Positions 54,981 to 64,000 of a DNA stretch of 64,000 nucleotides are shown piece by piece. The position numbers and the translations under genes are program-made. The stretch lies in NCBI RefSeq assembly GCF_004769555.1, contig NZ_RQFY01000001.1, forward strand, positions 62,001-126,000, given 5' to 3'. Positions within the stretch are counted from its first letter, which is position 1, and every line of letters begins with the position of its first letter. This DNA comes from Leptospira koniambonensis. GTDB taxonomy: Bacteria > Spirochaetota > Leptospiria > Leptospirales > Leptospiraceae. The notes under the pieces are model-generated. The model saw nothing but the letters and a program-made list of their open reading frames with translations. It had not been told where the DNA came from and ran no database searches.

Positions 54981-56009
54981 ATGATATACGTATATATTAT
55001 AGATGATTCCGCTGTAGTCCGATCCGTACTCAAACAAGTTTTAGAAATGAATTCTGACATAAAGGTAATTGGATCTTCTCCCGATCCCGTGTTTGCATTG
55101 GAGAAACTCGGAAAATCCGAAAGATGGCCTGATGTGATCGTTTTGGATATTGAAATGCCTAGAATGGATGGGATCAGTTTTTTAAAAAAGATCATGCATA
55201 CACACCCTACTCCGGTTTTAATCTGCTCTTCTCTTGCAGAAGAATCTTCTGAAACAGCTTGGGTTGCTTTAAAAGAAGGTGCAGTAGGAATTGTAACCAA
55301 ACCTAAAATCGGGCTAAAAGACTTTTTAGAAGATTCAGCTATTTATTTGGGAGAATGTATTCGTTCTGCTTCCATTTCTAAATTGAAACATCAAATTTCG
55401 GCTCCTTCTCCCAAAACGAACGGACTTGATTTTACAAAAATTGCAACTACTGATAGGATCATTGCGATTGGAACATCCACAGGTGGAACAATAGCGTTAG
55501 AGGATATTCTTACTTCTCTTCCCGCAAATAGCCCAGGTATAGTGATCGTGCAACATATGCCTGAAAAATTCACAGAAGCATTTGCAAATCGTTTAGATAA
55601 GATCTGCAAAATTACTGTAAGAGAAGCAAAAGACGGAGATCGTATCCAAGAAGGGATCGCACTTATTGCCCCAGGGAATAAACATATGGAAGTTGTAGGA
55701 AGTGGAGCTCAATTTATTGTAAGGATCACAGACGGACCGCTCGTAAATCGTCATAGACCTTCTGTGGATGTATTATTCAAATCAGTTGCAAAACATGTAG
55801 GACGTAACGCAAAAGCATTTTTACTTACAGGTATGGGAGCAGATGGTGCCGCAGGACTTTTAGAAATCAGGCAAGCAGGCGGAAGAACAATTGCACAGGA
55901 TGAGGCAAGTTCTGTTGTATTTGGAATGCCAAGAGAAGCGATAGAAAGAGGAGCTGCGGAAAAAATACTTTCCTTAGGAGATGTTCCTTCCGAGATTCTC
56001 GCCGGTTGA
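54981..56009 (+). CDS. cheB: Chemotaxis methylesterase CheB
   Basis: A 342-residue CheB: receiver domain with Asp56 (VIVLDIEMPRMDG), linker, and methylesterase with the Ser-His-Asp triad in GTSTGGT, IVQHMPEKF and TGMGADGAAGL. It removes methyl groups from, or deamidates, chemoreceptors. No cheR lies in the window, so methylation must come from elsewhere or be dispensable. Last gene of the che operon; its stop lies inside an 11-bp hairpin. Confidence 0.96.
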   Translation: MIYVYIIDDSAVVRSVLKQVLEMNSDIKVIGSSPDPVFALEKLGKSERWPDVIVLDIEMPRMDGISFLKKIMHTHPTPVLICSSLAEESSETAWVALKEGAVGIVTKPKIGLKDFLEDSAIYLGECIRSASISKLKHQISAPSPKTNGLDFTKIATTDRIIAIGTSTGGTIALEDILTSLPANSPGIVIVQHMPEKFTEAFANRLDKICKITVREAKDGDRIQEGIALIAPGNKHMEVVGSGAQFIVRITDGPLVNRHRPSVDVLFKSVAKHVGRNAKAFLLTGMGADGAAGLLEIRQAGGRTIAQDEASSVVFGMPREAIERGAAEKILSLGDVPSEILAG

Positions 56010-56024
56010 TCAGGGCGAGAATCT
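55993..56024. terminator. Hairpin between convergent cheB and carboxylase genes
   Basis: AGATTCTCGCC and GGCGAGAATCT form a perfect 11-bp stem with a 10-base loop covering the cheB stop codon. A U-run is absent on both strands, but its strength and convergent position suggest a two-way transcription end or 3' protective structure. Confidence 0.6.
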
Positions 56025-56039
56025 TAGAGGTTTTAAACT

Positions 56040-58781
56040 TTATAGAAGTGAAAAAGTTACCTTGTTCTTTCTATCTTGGATCTCTTCCGGAGTTTCGATC
56101 TTAACGACCTCGTCCGGAACGATCTTAAAGATAGTTTGTCCTTTTTGGATGATCTTTCCATCGCTATCATTTAGAACTACAGTTTTGATAGTTCCAGAGA
56201 ATGGAGCAGTGATCTTATTGAACATTTTCATTACTTCTACGATAAACAAAGGCTGGCCTGCTTTGAAATGCTCACCTTCTTGTACCATTGCAGGAAGATC
56301 AGGAGCCTCTTTAGAGTAGAACATTCCGCCCATTGGAGAAACGATCTCGTCTGAACTTGCCTTAGGAGCAGGTGCCAAAAATTTAATAAATGCGTCTCTT
56401 GTATCCGACTTCTTAAATTCTTCAGGGATTACCGGCTCTAGGTTCTCATCCACTCCCAATTTATAGAAACCTGATTTATTTCCAAGATTTGGAATGATTT
56501 TAAGCAATTCTAATCCGATTTGAAATCCTTTATGAGAAGAGATTGCATTTGCCCAAACAGCAGCATCTACACCTGCAGGAGCTTTTCCTGCAAATACAGA
56601 ATCCCAGTCAGCAGAATCAGCTTTTTTGCCGGTTAGTTTTTCCAGTTCTTTATAAAATGCTAATGCAGATTGTAAAACTTGTTGGTCATGATCCCAGATC
56701 TGTTCAGAAGGAGATTGGTGTAATTCACCTTCCATATGCAGATAATAGTAAAGGTCGGAAAGAATATGGATTGGATTTCGGGCCCAAACCACCTGATCCT
56801 TTTCGATCTTCCAGGAAACATTTTCATGATAACCTAAGAAACCAGCTAAAACATGAGCGTCTGCGAGTAGTTCGCCAAGAGGTCTTGTTATCAGAGTAAG
56901 TTTACGGGAAAGAACCTTCTTTCCTTCTGCTGGAGCATTAGAAAGAATTTTTGTCCAAGCGACTTCCAGATCGATATCCTTGCCTAGGCTTTCTAAAGCA
57001 CCCACTGCAGCAAGATAAGAGATCATAAATGCTGTAGAAGGTTTGAATAAAGGATCCTTTCCTAAGATCCAATGGATCAAACCATAATGAACAAGTAAAT
57101 TAGTCTGTAAATCCTGGCCTCTAAGCTCAGTCTTTCTGAGAATATTTCCAAGTTTACGAAGGTTATCTTCTCTACTGGTTCCGTAAGTGATCAAAAGTGC
57201 GATGTTTGAATCGTAAGCACCAGCTACTTTATAATGTACGAATAGACCGGTATCAGGATTTCTAACTGAAATTCCTTGGTCATCTCTGATCTCTTCTGGT
57301 AGAGGTTTGGACCAATTTAAGATAACACCACCTGCGTGAGGTTGGATCGCCTTATTGGTAGCGTTGATACGAACTTCTGCACCGGAAATATTTCTAACGA
57401 CTCGTTCTGGTTTAGGCAGTCTTTTTCCATGAAGAGCAAGAAGTGCCATAGCCTCGATCAAGCTGTCTACGATAAAGAATTCGGATTTGTTATCAGGATT
57501 TGTGAATTTCAAAGAGTAAACCATTTCAGTCACTCTATGTTCTACCTGGATCCTGGTGTTCATCTCCATGAAGAAGTGGTTGGTCCCTTCTACAATCAAC
57601 TCGAAGGTGGAAACACTATTTAAAGCGACTGCTTCTCCGAATCTTTCGGATTGCTCTTCCATTTCTTTGAGGACTTGAAGGTCTGCCTTCATGATCTCTG
57701 CTTTTTTAGGAGATGTTTTTTCAAGAACAGCGATCTCGTTTTGTAAAAGTTCCTGAGTAAGAGAGATCTCAAGGAGTTTCTGTTCGTGCATTTGAACGGA
57801 ACAGTCCCTTCCACCTAAAGCCAAACACCATTCTCCGTTACCGATCAACTGGATCTCATTATGTCTGGTTTTTTCGATATTTAATTCTATCAAAAAGTTT
57901 CTGTTAGAACCTGGAGCGGTTACTTTAGATTCTGATAATATTTCTTGTACTGCAGTTTTTACTTCTTCCGGTTTGGAAACTACCCTTTGGCCTTTTCCAC
58001 CACCACCGCCCACGTATTTAAAACGAATACGATTACTTGGGTATTTTTTCCAGATCTCTGCAGTTTCAATTTCTGCCTGAGCTTGCAATTCAGGAATAGT
58101 TACGAGTTCTACGATTTTTTCGTAACCAGCATATAATAAGCTTTCCGCATTTTCCTCTATAGAAATAGAAGAATTATAAGTGTAGTTTAATCCTTTTTCT
58201 TTTGCAAGAGCAACTAATGCTTTTTCGTCTTTTGCTTTTTTGAGAAGACAAGTTGCAGAGATTGTATCTACACCAGGAGTTACGGAAACATTCAGTTTAC
58301 GTGCGAGCTTTTTTGCTTCGTCTTTAGAACCTGCTTGGTGAGCCACATGAGAAGAAGGTCCCATGAAGGTAATTCCGCTCTCTTCGATTGCCTCGATGAA
58401 TTCAGAATCTTCTGCCATAAATCCGTAACCGGCAAAGATATGAGTGTATCCGTTATCTTTTGCGATTTGGATGATCTGTTTGATCCTTGCAGCTTTTTCT
58501 TCTGCACCTGCTCCCATATAATCAGGAACTCTGTGAATATTAGAAGGGAATCTAAAATCTCTAAGTTCCGGAGCGAGTGCCATCGGATAAACAACTGAAT
58601 CTTTTTCTGAAAGTAAGATACCGTATTCTCTGATCCCAATCTGATCGAAAATTTCCATAGCCTCTTTTCGAACTGGGCCTCGGCAAACGATCAAACATTT
58701 GATAGTTTCTAAGGAAAAAGAATGGATCCAAGGAGTAGTAGATTCGCGAAATGTAATGCGCCGATTTTGGTAGTCGATCAT
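56040..58781 (-). CDS. Acyl-CoA carboxylase, biotin carboxylase plus biotin carrier subunit
   Basis: A 913-residue protein combining a biotin carboxylase (about 25-540, with the ATP-grasp loop YVGGGGGKGQRVV and the metal-binding FMEMNTRIQVEH), a long helical middle (about 560-820) and a C-terminal biotinyl domain with Lys852 in EVMKMFNKI. It carboxylates biotin with ATP and bicarbonate. The partner carboxyltransferase is encoded directly upstream, six bases away. Substrate (acetyl-, propionyl- or longer acyl-CoA) cannot be told from sequence by eye; pyruvate is unlikely because no pyruvate carboxyltransferase domain is attached. Confidence 0.88.
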   Translation of the reverse strand: MIDYQNRRITFRESTTPWIHSFSLETIKCLIVCRGPVRKEAMEIFDQIGIREYGILLSEKDSVVYPMALAPELRDFRFPSNIHRVPDYMGAGAEEKAARIKQIIQIAKDNGYTHIFAGYGFMAEDSEFIEAIEESGITFMGPSSHVAHQAGSKDEAKKLARKLNVSVTPGVDTISATCLLKKAKDEKALVALAKEKGLNYTYNSSISIEENAESLLYAGYEKIVELVTIPELQAQAEIETAEIWKKYPSNRIRFKYVGGGGGKGQRVVSKPEEVKTAVQEILSESKVTAPGSNRNFLIELNIEKTRHNEIQLIGNGEWCLALGGRDCSVQMHEQKLLEISLTQELLQNEIAVLEKTSPKKAEIMKADLQVLKEMEEQSERFGEAVALNSVSTFELIVEGTNHFFMEMNTRIQVEHRVTEMVYSLKFTNPDNKSEFFIVDSLIEAMALLALHGKRLPKPERVVRNISGAEVRINATNKAIQPHAGGVILNWSKPLPEEIRDDQGISVRNPDTGLFVHYKVAGAYDSNIALLITYGTSREDNLRKLGNILRKTELRGQDLQTNLLVHYGLIHWILGKDPLFKPSTAFMISYLAAVGALESLGKDIDLEVAWTKILSNAPAEGKKVLSRKLTLITRPLGELLADAHVLAGFLGYHENVSWKIEKDQVVWARNPIHILSDLYYYLHMEGELHQSPSEQIWDHDQQVLQSALAFYKELEKLTGKKADSADWDSVFAGKAPAGVDAAVWANAISSHKGFQIGLELLKIIPNLGNKSGFYKLGVDENLEPVIPEEFKKSDTRDAFIKFLAPAPKASSDEIVSPMGGMFYSKEAPDLPAMVQEGEHFKAGQPLFIVEVMKMFNKITAPFSGTIKTVVLNDSDGKIIQKGQTIFKIVPDEVVKIETPEEIQDRKNKVTFSLL

Positions 58782-58787
58782 CTGTGT

Positions 58788-60440
58788 TTACTCGAATTCC
58801 CTTTGAGGTCCGGACATTGGTCCAGGTTTGTAGTGTCGGATTAAATAATCTAAATTTTTGAATAAGATGTTTCTAGTAGTTCCCGGAAGAACGATCCTGG
58901 AAACAGAACCCAATGATAATGCTTCTTTAGGGTTCATTAGGTCCTTCTCATATTTCTGAGATAGAACTTGAAGTTTTTTGTCTCTAGTCGCAGCTGCATC
59001 TTTTTCAGATGCACCATTCTTTAGATTTTCCTTATATTCTTTTTGGATAGCAGTGATCTCGTCTTTGTAAACGTAATCCTTACCTGCAGGTCCCATTACC
59101 GCAATCCTTGCAGTTGGAAGTGCAAATACCATATCCGCACCCGTATGGTAAGAGTTGAAACTTGCGTAAGCTCCACCAAATGCGTTTCTGATGATAAGAG
59201 TTAATCTTGGAGTGCGGATATCGATGATCGAATCCAGAAGTTTTCTTCCTTCTAAAACGATACCGTTTTGTTCCTGCTCTTTTCCTGGTAAGAAACCGGT
59301 AGTATCTTCTAAGAATACTAAAGGAATATTATATACGTTACAGAAACGGATAAATCTTGTACCTTTTCTTGCGGCACCAATATCAATCTGACCGGAAGAA
59401 ACTGCAGAGTTATTCGCTACAAAGCCAACCACATGCCCGCCCAATCTACCGAATGCGGTGACTAGGTTTCTGGATCTTTGAGGTTGGATCTCGAAATACT
59501 GACCATGATCACAAATATTCTGGATATATAATGTGATATCAAATGGAGTATTCATCCCAGTAGGAGAATTGAATGTCTTTTTGAATAAGATCTCTTCTTC
59601 GTAGATAAATCTATCAGTAGGATCTGAAGTTGGATGGAAAGGTGCTGCACTTGAACTATTATCAGGAAGATAAGATAGAAGTCTGAGTGCTGTTCTTAAA
59701 GCTCCTAACTCATCATTAGTTACTAAGTCAACAACACCGCTTTGTCCGTGGACTTTTGGTCCTCCCAGATCGTCCGCGCTGATGTCCTCGCCTAAAACTG
59801 ATTTAACAACTCCGGGTCCCGTCAAACCGAAGAATGTATTCTCCGGTTGGATCATGAAGGAACCTTGTCTCGGAAGATAAGCTCCACCACCCGCGTTAAA
59901 TCCAAACATTAACATTAAGCTTGGAACTACACCGCTGATCTTTCTAAGTGCGGTGAATGCTTCGGAGTATCCGTCCAGACCACCAACCCCTGCAGGAACA
60001 TATGCACCTGCAGAATCGTTCATACCGATCAGAGGAATACCATGTTCCCCTGCCATATAGATCAATCTTGCAAGTTTGTTTCCGTTAGTAGCATCCATGG
60101 ACCCCGCTCTAAGAGTGAAGTCATGTCCGTAGATTGCTACGTCCCTTCCGTTAATATTTAAAATACCTGTGATTAAGGAAGCCCCATCTAAATTTTTTCC
60201 CCAGTTTTGGTAGAGAATATTAGGCTCTGAATTGGTAAGGACTTTGATCCTTTCCCAAACAGTCATTCTTCCTTTAGAATGTTGTACTAGGATCCTATCC
60301 GTTCCTCCACCTTGTAGAGGTTTCTCCAATAACTCTTTGCCCATTGCATTGGCATCGTCGTAAATACTGGAAACGGGTTGGGATTCCGATGGATCAGAAG
60401 ATTGAAACGGATTATTTATAGAGTACGCTTGTTCCGACAT
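58788..60440 (-). CDS. Acyl-CoA carboxylase, carboxyltransferase subunit
   Basis: A 550-residue carboxyltransferase of the PccB/AccD5 class, two crotonase-like halves. Landmarks are GARLAR-type helices, [38 protein letters not shown] and, in the second half, [15 protein letters not shown] and [12 protein letters not shown] start at ATG 60440; a GTG at 60449 would add three residues. The first 35 residues are a variable extension. It forms the acyl-CoA carboxylase with the next gene. The pair is likely to feed fatty-acid or methylmalonyl-CoA metabolism. Confidence 0.92.
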   Translation of the reverse strand: MSEQAYSINNPFQSSDPSESQPVSSIYDDANAMGKELLEKPLQGGGTDRILVQHSKGRMTVWERIKVLTNSEPNILYQNWGKNLDGASLITGILNINGRDVAIYGHDFTLRAGSMDATNGNKLARLIYMAGEHGIPLIGMNDSAGAYVPAGVGGLDGYSEAFTALRKISGVVPSLMLMFGFNAGGGAYLPRQGSFMIQPENTFFGLTGPGVVKSVLGEDISADDLGGPKVHGQSGVVDLVTNDELGALRTALRLLSYLPDNSSSAAPFHPTSDPTDRFIYEEEILFKKTFNSPTGMNTPFDITLYIQNICDHGQYFEIQPQRSRNLVTAFGRLGGHVVGFVANNSAVSSGQIDIGAARKGTRFIRFCNVYNIPLVFLEDTTGFLPGKEQEQNGIVLEGRKLLDSIIDIRTPRLTLIIRNAFGGAYASFNSYHTGADMVFALPTARIAVMGPAGKDYVYKDEITAIQKEYKENLKNGASEKDAAATRDKKLQVLSQKYEKDLMNPKEALSLGSVSRIVLPGTTRNILFKNLDYLIRHYKPGPMSGPQREFE

Positions 60441-60506
60441 ACGGTACACAGTTTTTAGAGAAAGGCCAGGGAGGAAAGCTAAAAACCGCGGTTTAAGTAA
60501 AAGGAT

Positions 60507-60836
60507 TTATTGGAGGCTAGAATCTACGGTATCATAGATCTTAAAAAGGGAATCCATATCTATGATCTCGAAAACCTTACGAACTGCTGGGCGTAAAGCT
60601 GCAAGTTTGAGTTGGATCTCTCTTTCCTTACAAACTCTTAGGGAACCAACGATGACTCTTAAACCTGCGGAAGAAACGAACTCCACGTTGGACATATCTA
60701 AGACGATATTGGGCTCTGTAGCTTTTCGGATATGATCCATGAACGCCTGTTCGACCCTATGGGTATTATGAACGTCCATATTCCCTATAAGATGGATCAC
60801 TCTAGAGTTCCCTTTTATTTCTACCGTCAGTTCCAT
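60507..60836 (-). CDS. STAS-domain anti-sigma factor antagonist (RsbV/SpoIIAA type)
   Basis: A 109-residue STAS protein with the classical phospho-site loop DMSNVEFVSSAGLRV. In partner-switching systems the dephosphorylated antagonist frees a partner from an anti-sigma kinase. It is encoded 14 bases after the phosphatase/kinase fusion that probably controls it. No sigma factor of the sigma-B kind is in the window. Confidence 0.92.
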   Translation of the reverse strand: MELTVEIKGNSRVIHLIGNMDVHNTHRVEQAFMDHIRKATEPNIVLDMSNVEFVSSAGLRVIVGSLRVCKEREIQLKLAALRPAVRKVFEIIDMDSLFKIYDTVDSSLQ

Positions 60837-60850
60837 TTTGCCCTCGTAGT

Positions 60851-63619
60851 TCAGCGAAAAAATTTCTGGAGGGTGAGTATGTTTCTTCCCTCTTCCATTT
60901 TATAATCTACCACGTCCATTAATGTCTCAATTAGATACACACCGAATCCGCCTTTTCTTTTTCCGGTGAGATTTTCCTCTATGGACGGGTCTTTCACATT
61001 CGTCCTGTCGAAACCTTTTCCGGAATCAGTCAGCACGATCGTGATAGAATCTTCAGTGAACCGAATTTTACAATCGAATTTCGGATTTCTGAGCAGAGTA
61101 TCTTTATAACCGTGCATTACAATATTTGTAGCTGCCTCGTCCCCCGCCAAAAGAATATCATCTCTTAAAAAATCGGGCAGATTTCTGACCTTGATCGCAT
61201 CGTATATAAACTCTCGGAAGATTGGAATTTGACCGGTACTCGCGTCGAAAGTCCTGAAAAATTGGAAATCATTATTGTACTTCAATAAAAGCACAGTGAA
61301 ATCGTCGAAAGGTTCTTTTCCAGAGGAGAAAGAACGAATGGTTGCGTATAATTCTTCTACAATTTTTTGTGCAGGAAGATGTCTTCTGGACTTGATCTCT
61401 TCGATCATTCTTTCCAGACCGAATTCATTTCCTTGGGCGTCTTTTTCTTCTACCGCGCCGTCAGTATAGAGAACAAAAATATCTCCCGGCTTTACTGTAA
61501 AATTTCCGCCCTTGTATTTTGCAGTTGGGATCACACCTAGAGGAGGCCCCTGGCCTTTTAATAATTCGTAAGAGCCATCTTCTTTGATCCAAACCTGGTC
61601 ATTATGGCCAGCGGACGCATATTCAATTGTGAACAAAGAAGGATTATAATGAATGAAGAATGCAGTTACAAACATTCCAAAATGAGAATCTTCGAAAATT
61701 AACTCATTCCCTTGTTTTAAAATTTCTTCGGGGCTTAGATCATGATTTCTAGCAAGAGTTCGAATGATAGAAGAGCTCATCGCCATAAATAGAGCCGCAG
61801 GCAGACTTTTTCCGGAAACATCCGCGATCAAAAATGAGTATTGACCATCGCTGTACTGGTAATAATCATAAAAATCTCCGGACACATCCTTAGCCGGAAC
61901 AGAAAGAATTCCCAGATCAAAATTAGAATGAAACACTTTTTCGGAAGGAAGAATATTCTGTTGGATCTTCCGAGTAATTTCCATCTCCTGTTGGATCGCT
62001 TTTTTCTCCAACATCTCGTTCCTTAAACGGAAAGCTTCGAATCCTTTTGTAAACTGTGAAGCCATTGTCTGCAATAATCTGAAATCAGAATCCTGATAAG
62101 AAAGTTTATCCTTTCTATCGGCAACAGTCAAGGCACCGTAAGGTTCTCCGCTAGATAAGAATAATGGAACGATAATATAAGAACCTTTTAAATATCTTCT
62201 GTCCAACATATGAGGGAATGGTTGGTCCAAAATATCCCTTTTTAATACAGGAAGACCTTCCTTGATGCTGGACAAAACTTGGGTTCCTATAATTTCTTCT
62301 TCTAAAACTCTATCTATCTTTTCTGATTTTCCGTCGTAGTATGCACAGTTGATAAAATTCTCTTTAGAGAGACTGTATAAGAAAATACCTGCAACACTTG
62401 CATCTAATTCTCTGATGATAAGTCGGATGGATTTTCGCACTAAGCCTAGTCTATTTGTAGAAAGACTTACCGCCTGTGACAGATCAAATAAGGACTCTAA
62501 CTCGGAGACTTTTTTGCGAAGATCTTTGTTCGCATTCTCTAAGTTCTGAAGAAGTCCAGTCTTCTGGATTGCTAATGCAGAAGTTCCCGAAAAGCTTAAG
62601 AAAAGTTCTAGATCCTCTCCAGTAAACTTTTCTCTGTCCACGGTGTTGATCGCTTCAATTACGCCGATTACTTCGTCGTTTGCAACGAGAGGGGCAGCCA
62701 TAATATTTCGAGTAGTAAATTGAGAAGCCTTGTCCACTTCCTTATAAACACGATCATCATTTTGTGCATCATTGATGATCATTGGCTTCCGTTCTCTAAC
62801 TACGAGCCCAGCCACACCTTTTCCAACAGGAACTTGCATTTTAGTGACCGCTTCACTTTTTTCACCAAGAACTGTGTGGAAATAGAGATATTCTTTGGAT
62901 TCATCTAAAAGGAGAACACTACATGCCTCTGTTCTAAATACAGTTTTGGAGGAAAGCATGATCGCTTCTAAAAGTTGAGAAAGATCTAAAGAGGAATTAA
63001 TTAATCCGGAAACACGAATTACTTCTGTAAGTAAGAAGTCGAAACGTTCTGATTGTCTTTTTGCCTGTGCTGCTTCTAATACTAATTGAGTGGTTGCGAG
63101 TAAAGAAAGAGTGACTAAGGAGGCATCTCCGGATACATGAGATTCTTTTAATAATCTTCCTACTGTTTTACATGTAGTACGAAGAAGTTCAAAATCAGTT
63201 TTAGAAAAGCGATCCGCGGTTGTTTTACCTTGTAAAACTAAAACGGCGTAACTTGCACGATTCGCCTTGAGACTTGAATCCAGATCATCTACTTTTAATC
63301 GAACCACTAAAAGCGGATAACTGCTTGGTGATTTGGCCCAAGGAGGAGTTTTACCTCTTTCTAAAAGTAGATCTTTTCCGGATTGTGAGAATGCCCAATG
63401 TGCAGCTTCGATGAGTTCTCTTTCGTTACGACCGGAGATTTGTCGTATATTCGAAGACTCTGTTGTAGAAAATATTCCACCTAAGTCAGCATGAGTGAGT
63501 GCGATCGCCTCTCTCAAAAAACTATCAAAGATAGAGGAGACCCCTAAACCTTCTTCTAGAAAGAAGGAACCGTCACTTCGACTTCTGAGTAGGGTCTCCT
63601 GTTTTTTTATCTGGGTCAA
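60851..63619 (-). CDS. GAF-SpoIIE phosphatase fused to RsbW-like kinase
   Basis: A 922-residue cytoplasmic signalling protein. It has GAF-type domains at about 30-170, 195-355 and 370-530, a short coiled coil, a PP2C/SpoIIE phosphatase (about 560-770; VSGDFYDYY and [16 protein letters not shown] hold the metal Asp residues), and a C-terminal RsbW-like HATPase (about 795-922; [30 protein letters not shown]). Phosphatase and kinase normally act as separate opponents on an RsbV protein; here both are in one chain, next to the STAS gene. It starts at TTG (63619). Confidence 0.9.
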   Translation of the reverse strand: MTQIKKQETLLRSRSDGSFFLEEGLGVSSIFDSFLREAIALTHADLGGIFSTTESSNIRQISGRNERELIEAAHWAFSQSGKDLLLERGKTPPWAKSPSSYPLLVVRLKVDDLDSSLKANRASYAVLVLQGKTTADRFSKTDFELLRTTCKTVGRLLKESHVSGDASLVTLSLLATTQLVLEAAQAKRQSERFDFLLTEVIRVSGLINSSLDLSQLLEAIMLSSKTVFRTEACSVLLLDESKEYLYFHTVLGEKSEAVTKMQVPVGKGVAGLVVRERKPMIINDAQNDDRVYKEVDKASQFTTRNIMAAPLVANDEVIGVIEAINTVDREKFTGEDLELFLSFSGTSALAIQKTGLLQNLENANKDLRKKVSELESLFDLSQAVSLSTNRLGLVRKSIRLIIRELDASVAGIFLYSLSKENFINCAYYDGKSEKIDRVLEEEIIGTQVLSSIKEGLPVLKRDILDQPFPHMLDRRYLKGSYIIVPLFLSSGEPYGALTVADRKDKLSYQDSDFRLLQTMASQFTKGFEAFRLRNEMLEKKAIQQEMEITRKIQQNILPSEKVFHSNFDLGILSVPAKDVSGDFYDYYQYSDGQYSFLIADVSGKSLPAALFMAMSSSIIRTLARNHDLSPEEILKQGNELIFEDSHFGMFVTAFFIHYNPSLFTIEYASAGHNDQVWIKEDGSYELLKGQGPPLGVIPTAKYKGGNFTVKPGDIFVLYTDGAVEEKDAQGNEFGLERMIEEIKSRRHLPAQKIVEELYATIRSFSSGKEPFDDFTVLLLKYNNDFQFFRTFDASTGQIPIFREFIYDAIKVRNLPDFLRDDILLAGDEAATNIVMHGYKDTLLRNPKFDCKIRFTEDSITIVLTDSGKGFDRTNVKDPSIEENLTGKRKGGFGVYLIETLMDVVDYKMEEGRNILTLQKFFR

Positions 63620-63629
63620 GGTCTAAAAA

Positions 63630-63935
63630 TTAAGATTGGAATTTAAGGGATTCTTCCCTTAGTCTTCTATTAGCGTGTTCAAGTTCTTTGATACGATTCA
63701 TTGCAGAAATTAATTCGTCTCTAGATAAGTTAGTCACTACTGAAGTTGCATCGAAAGCTTCTTTAACATCTTTTAATTCTTGTCCGGAATACTGAATGAT
63801 AGTTTCGTACATACGAATGATCTCATCCGCGTTTTCCAACTCTTGCTCGTTCAATCTCAAAACTTTTTCATAACCTTTGATAATATCGTTTTGGATTTTT
63901 ATTTTTTTCTGTAGTTCCTCGACGGAATCGCTCAT
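63630..63935 (-). CDS. Small coiled-coil protein
   Basis: A 101-residue protein, almost entirely helical with heptad patterns (LQKKIKIQNDIIKGYEKVL, ELENADEIIRMYETII). No cysteines, signal or membrane segment. AGGAG is well placed before its ATG (63935). It leads the partner-switching genes, 10 bases before the phosphatase fusion, so it may be a scaffold or sensor subunit. I do not recognise the family. The last 65 bases of the window (63936-64000) hold its leader and, on the plus strand, a TTGACA (63960-63965) that may serve a gene beyond the edge. Confidence 0.8.
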   Translation of the reverse strand: MSDSVEELQKKIKIQNDIIKGYEKVLRLNEQELENADEIIRMYETIIQYSGQELKDVKEAFDATSVVTNLSRDELISAMNRIKELEHANRRLREESLKFQS

Positions 63936-64000
63936 CCGATTGCTCCTAAAATAATATATATTGACAGTGCGCCCAAGGAGACCATTTTGGAATCAGAGGG

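Overview
The window looks like a chromosomal segment of a Leptospira (Spirochaetota). The evidence is two FlaB-type periplasmic flagellins, a diderm LPS gene set (kdsA, split hldA/hldC, lptB/lptC and a long OstA protein), a chemotaxis cluster, many short non-coding hairpins, and moderate base composition (about 40% G+C by eye). It is almost entirely coding. I see no tRNA, rRNA, CRISPR array, transposase or prophage gene. The species cannot be fixed from sequence alone.

Layout. (1) 20-1555: comM on the plus strand. (2) 1586-7406, minus strand: rpsP-khpA-rimM-trmD-rplS-rnhB, followed by a FliK-like and a stand-alone FlhB-C-like gene (the ylqG/ylqH arrangement of Firmicutes), an HD-GYP protein with an altered active site, yraN and a small unknown gene. 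(3) 7508-25398, minus strand: seventeen nearly gap-free genes from hldA through hldC, pyrG, kdsA, lptC, ostA, lptB, rpoN, hprK, HPr, an ntrY/ntrX-like pair, a uracil-glycosylase-like pseudoenzyme, priA, fmt, a PASTA protein and rpe. Many of these start at TTG or GTG inside the previous stop codon. (4) 25461-29309: a stand-alone Lon N-domain protein, a long inverted repeat, an NlpC/P60 protein, a POT transporter and a PduO-type cobalamin adenosyltransferase. (5) 29620-43400: two single flagellin genes enclosing about 12 kb of accessory content: a CusCBA-type copper/silver efflux operon with small Cys-rich metal-binding proteins, a PHP-domain protein and two membrane-sugar glycosyltransferases. 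(6) 43730-44668: ispH. (7) 44800-56009, plus strand: a signalling operon of a PAS-GAF histidine kinase, a REC-HATPase protein, CheY, STAS, CheA, a triple-PAS chemoreceptor, CheW, CheD and CheB. (8) 56040-63935, minus strand: acyl-CoA carboxylase (two subunits) and a partner-switching module (coiled coil, RsbU-RsbW-like fusion, STAS).

How the parts work together. Regions 2 and 3 are housekeeping plus envelope biogenesis, with the sigma-54 factor and a matching enhancer-binding two-component pair in the same run of genes. Region 7 is the most interesting. Its chemoreceptor carries three tandem copies (131-residue period) of a PAS module with the His and Trp residues known from the oxygen-binding heme PAS of Pseudomonas Aer2. 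Its gene order (cheY, cheA, receptor, cheW, cheD, cheB) resembles the Pseudomonas Che2 cluster but lacks cheR and the receptor's C-terminal CheR tether. Other notable points are a family-4 UDG homologue that keeps four candidate Fe-S cysteines but has lost its catalytic motifs, sitting directly upstream of a PriA that has lost one of its two zinc sites.
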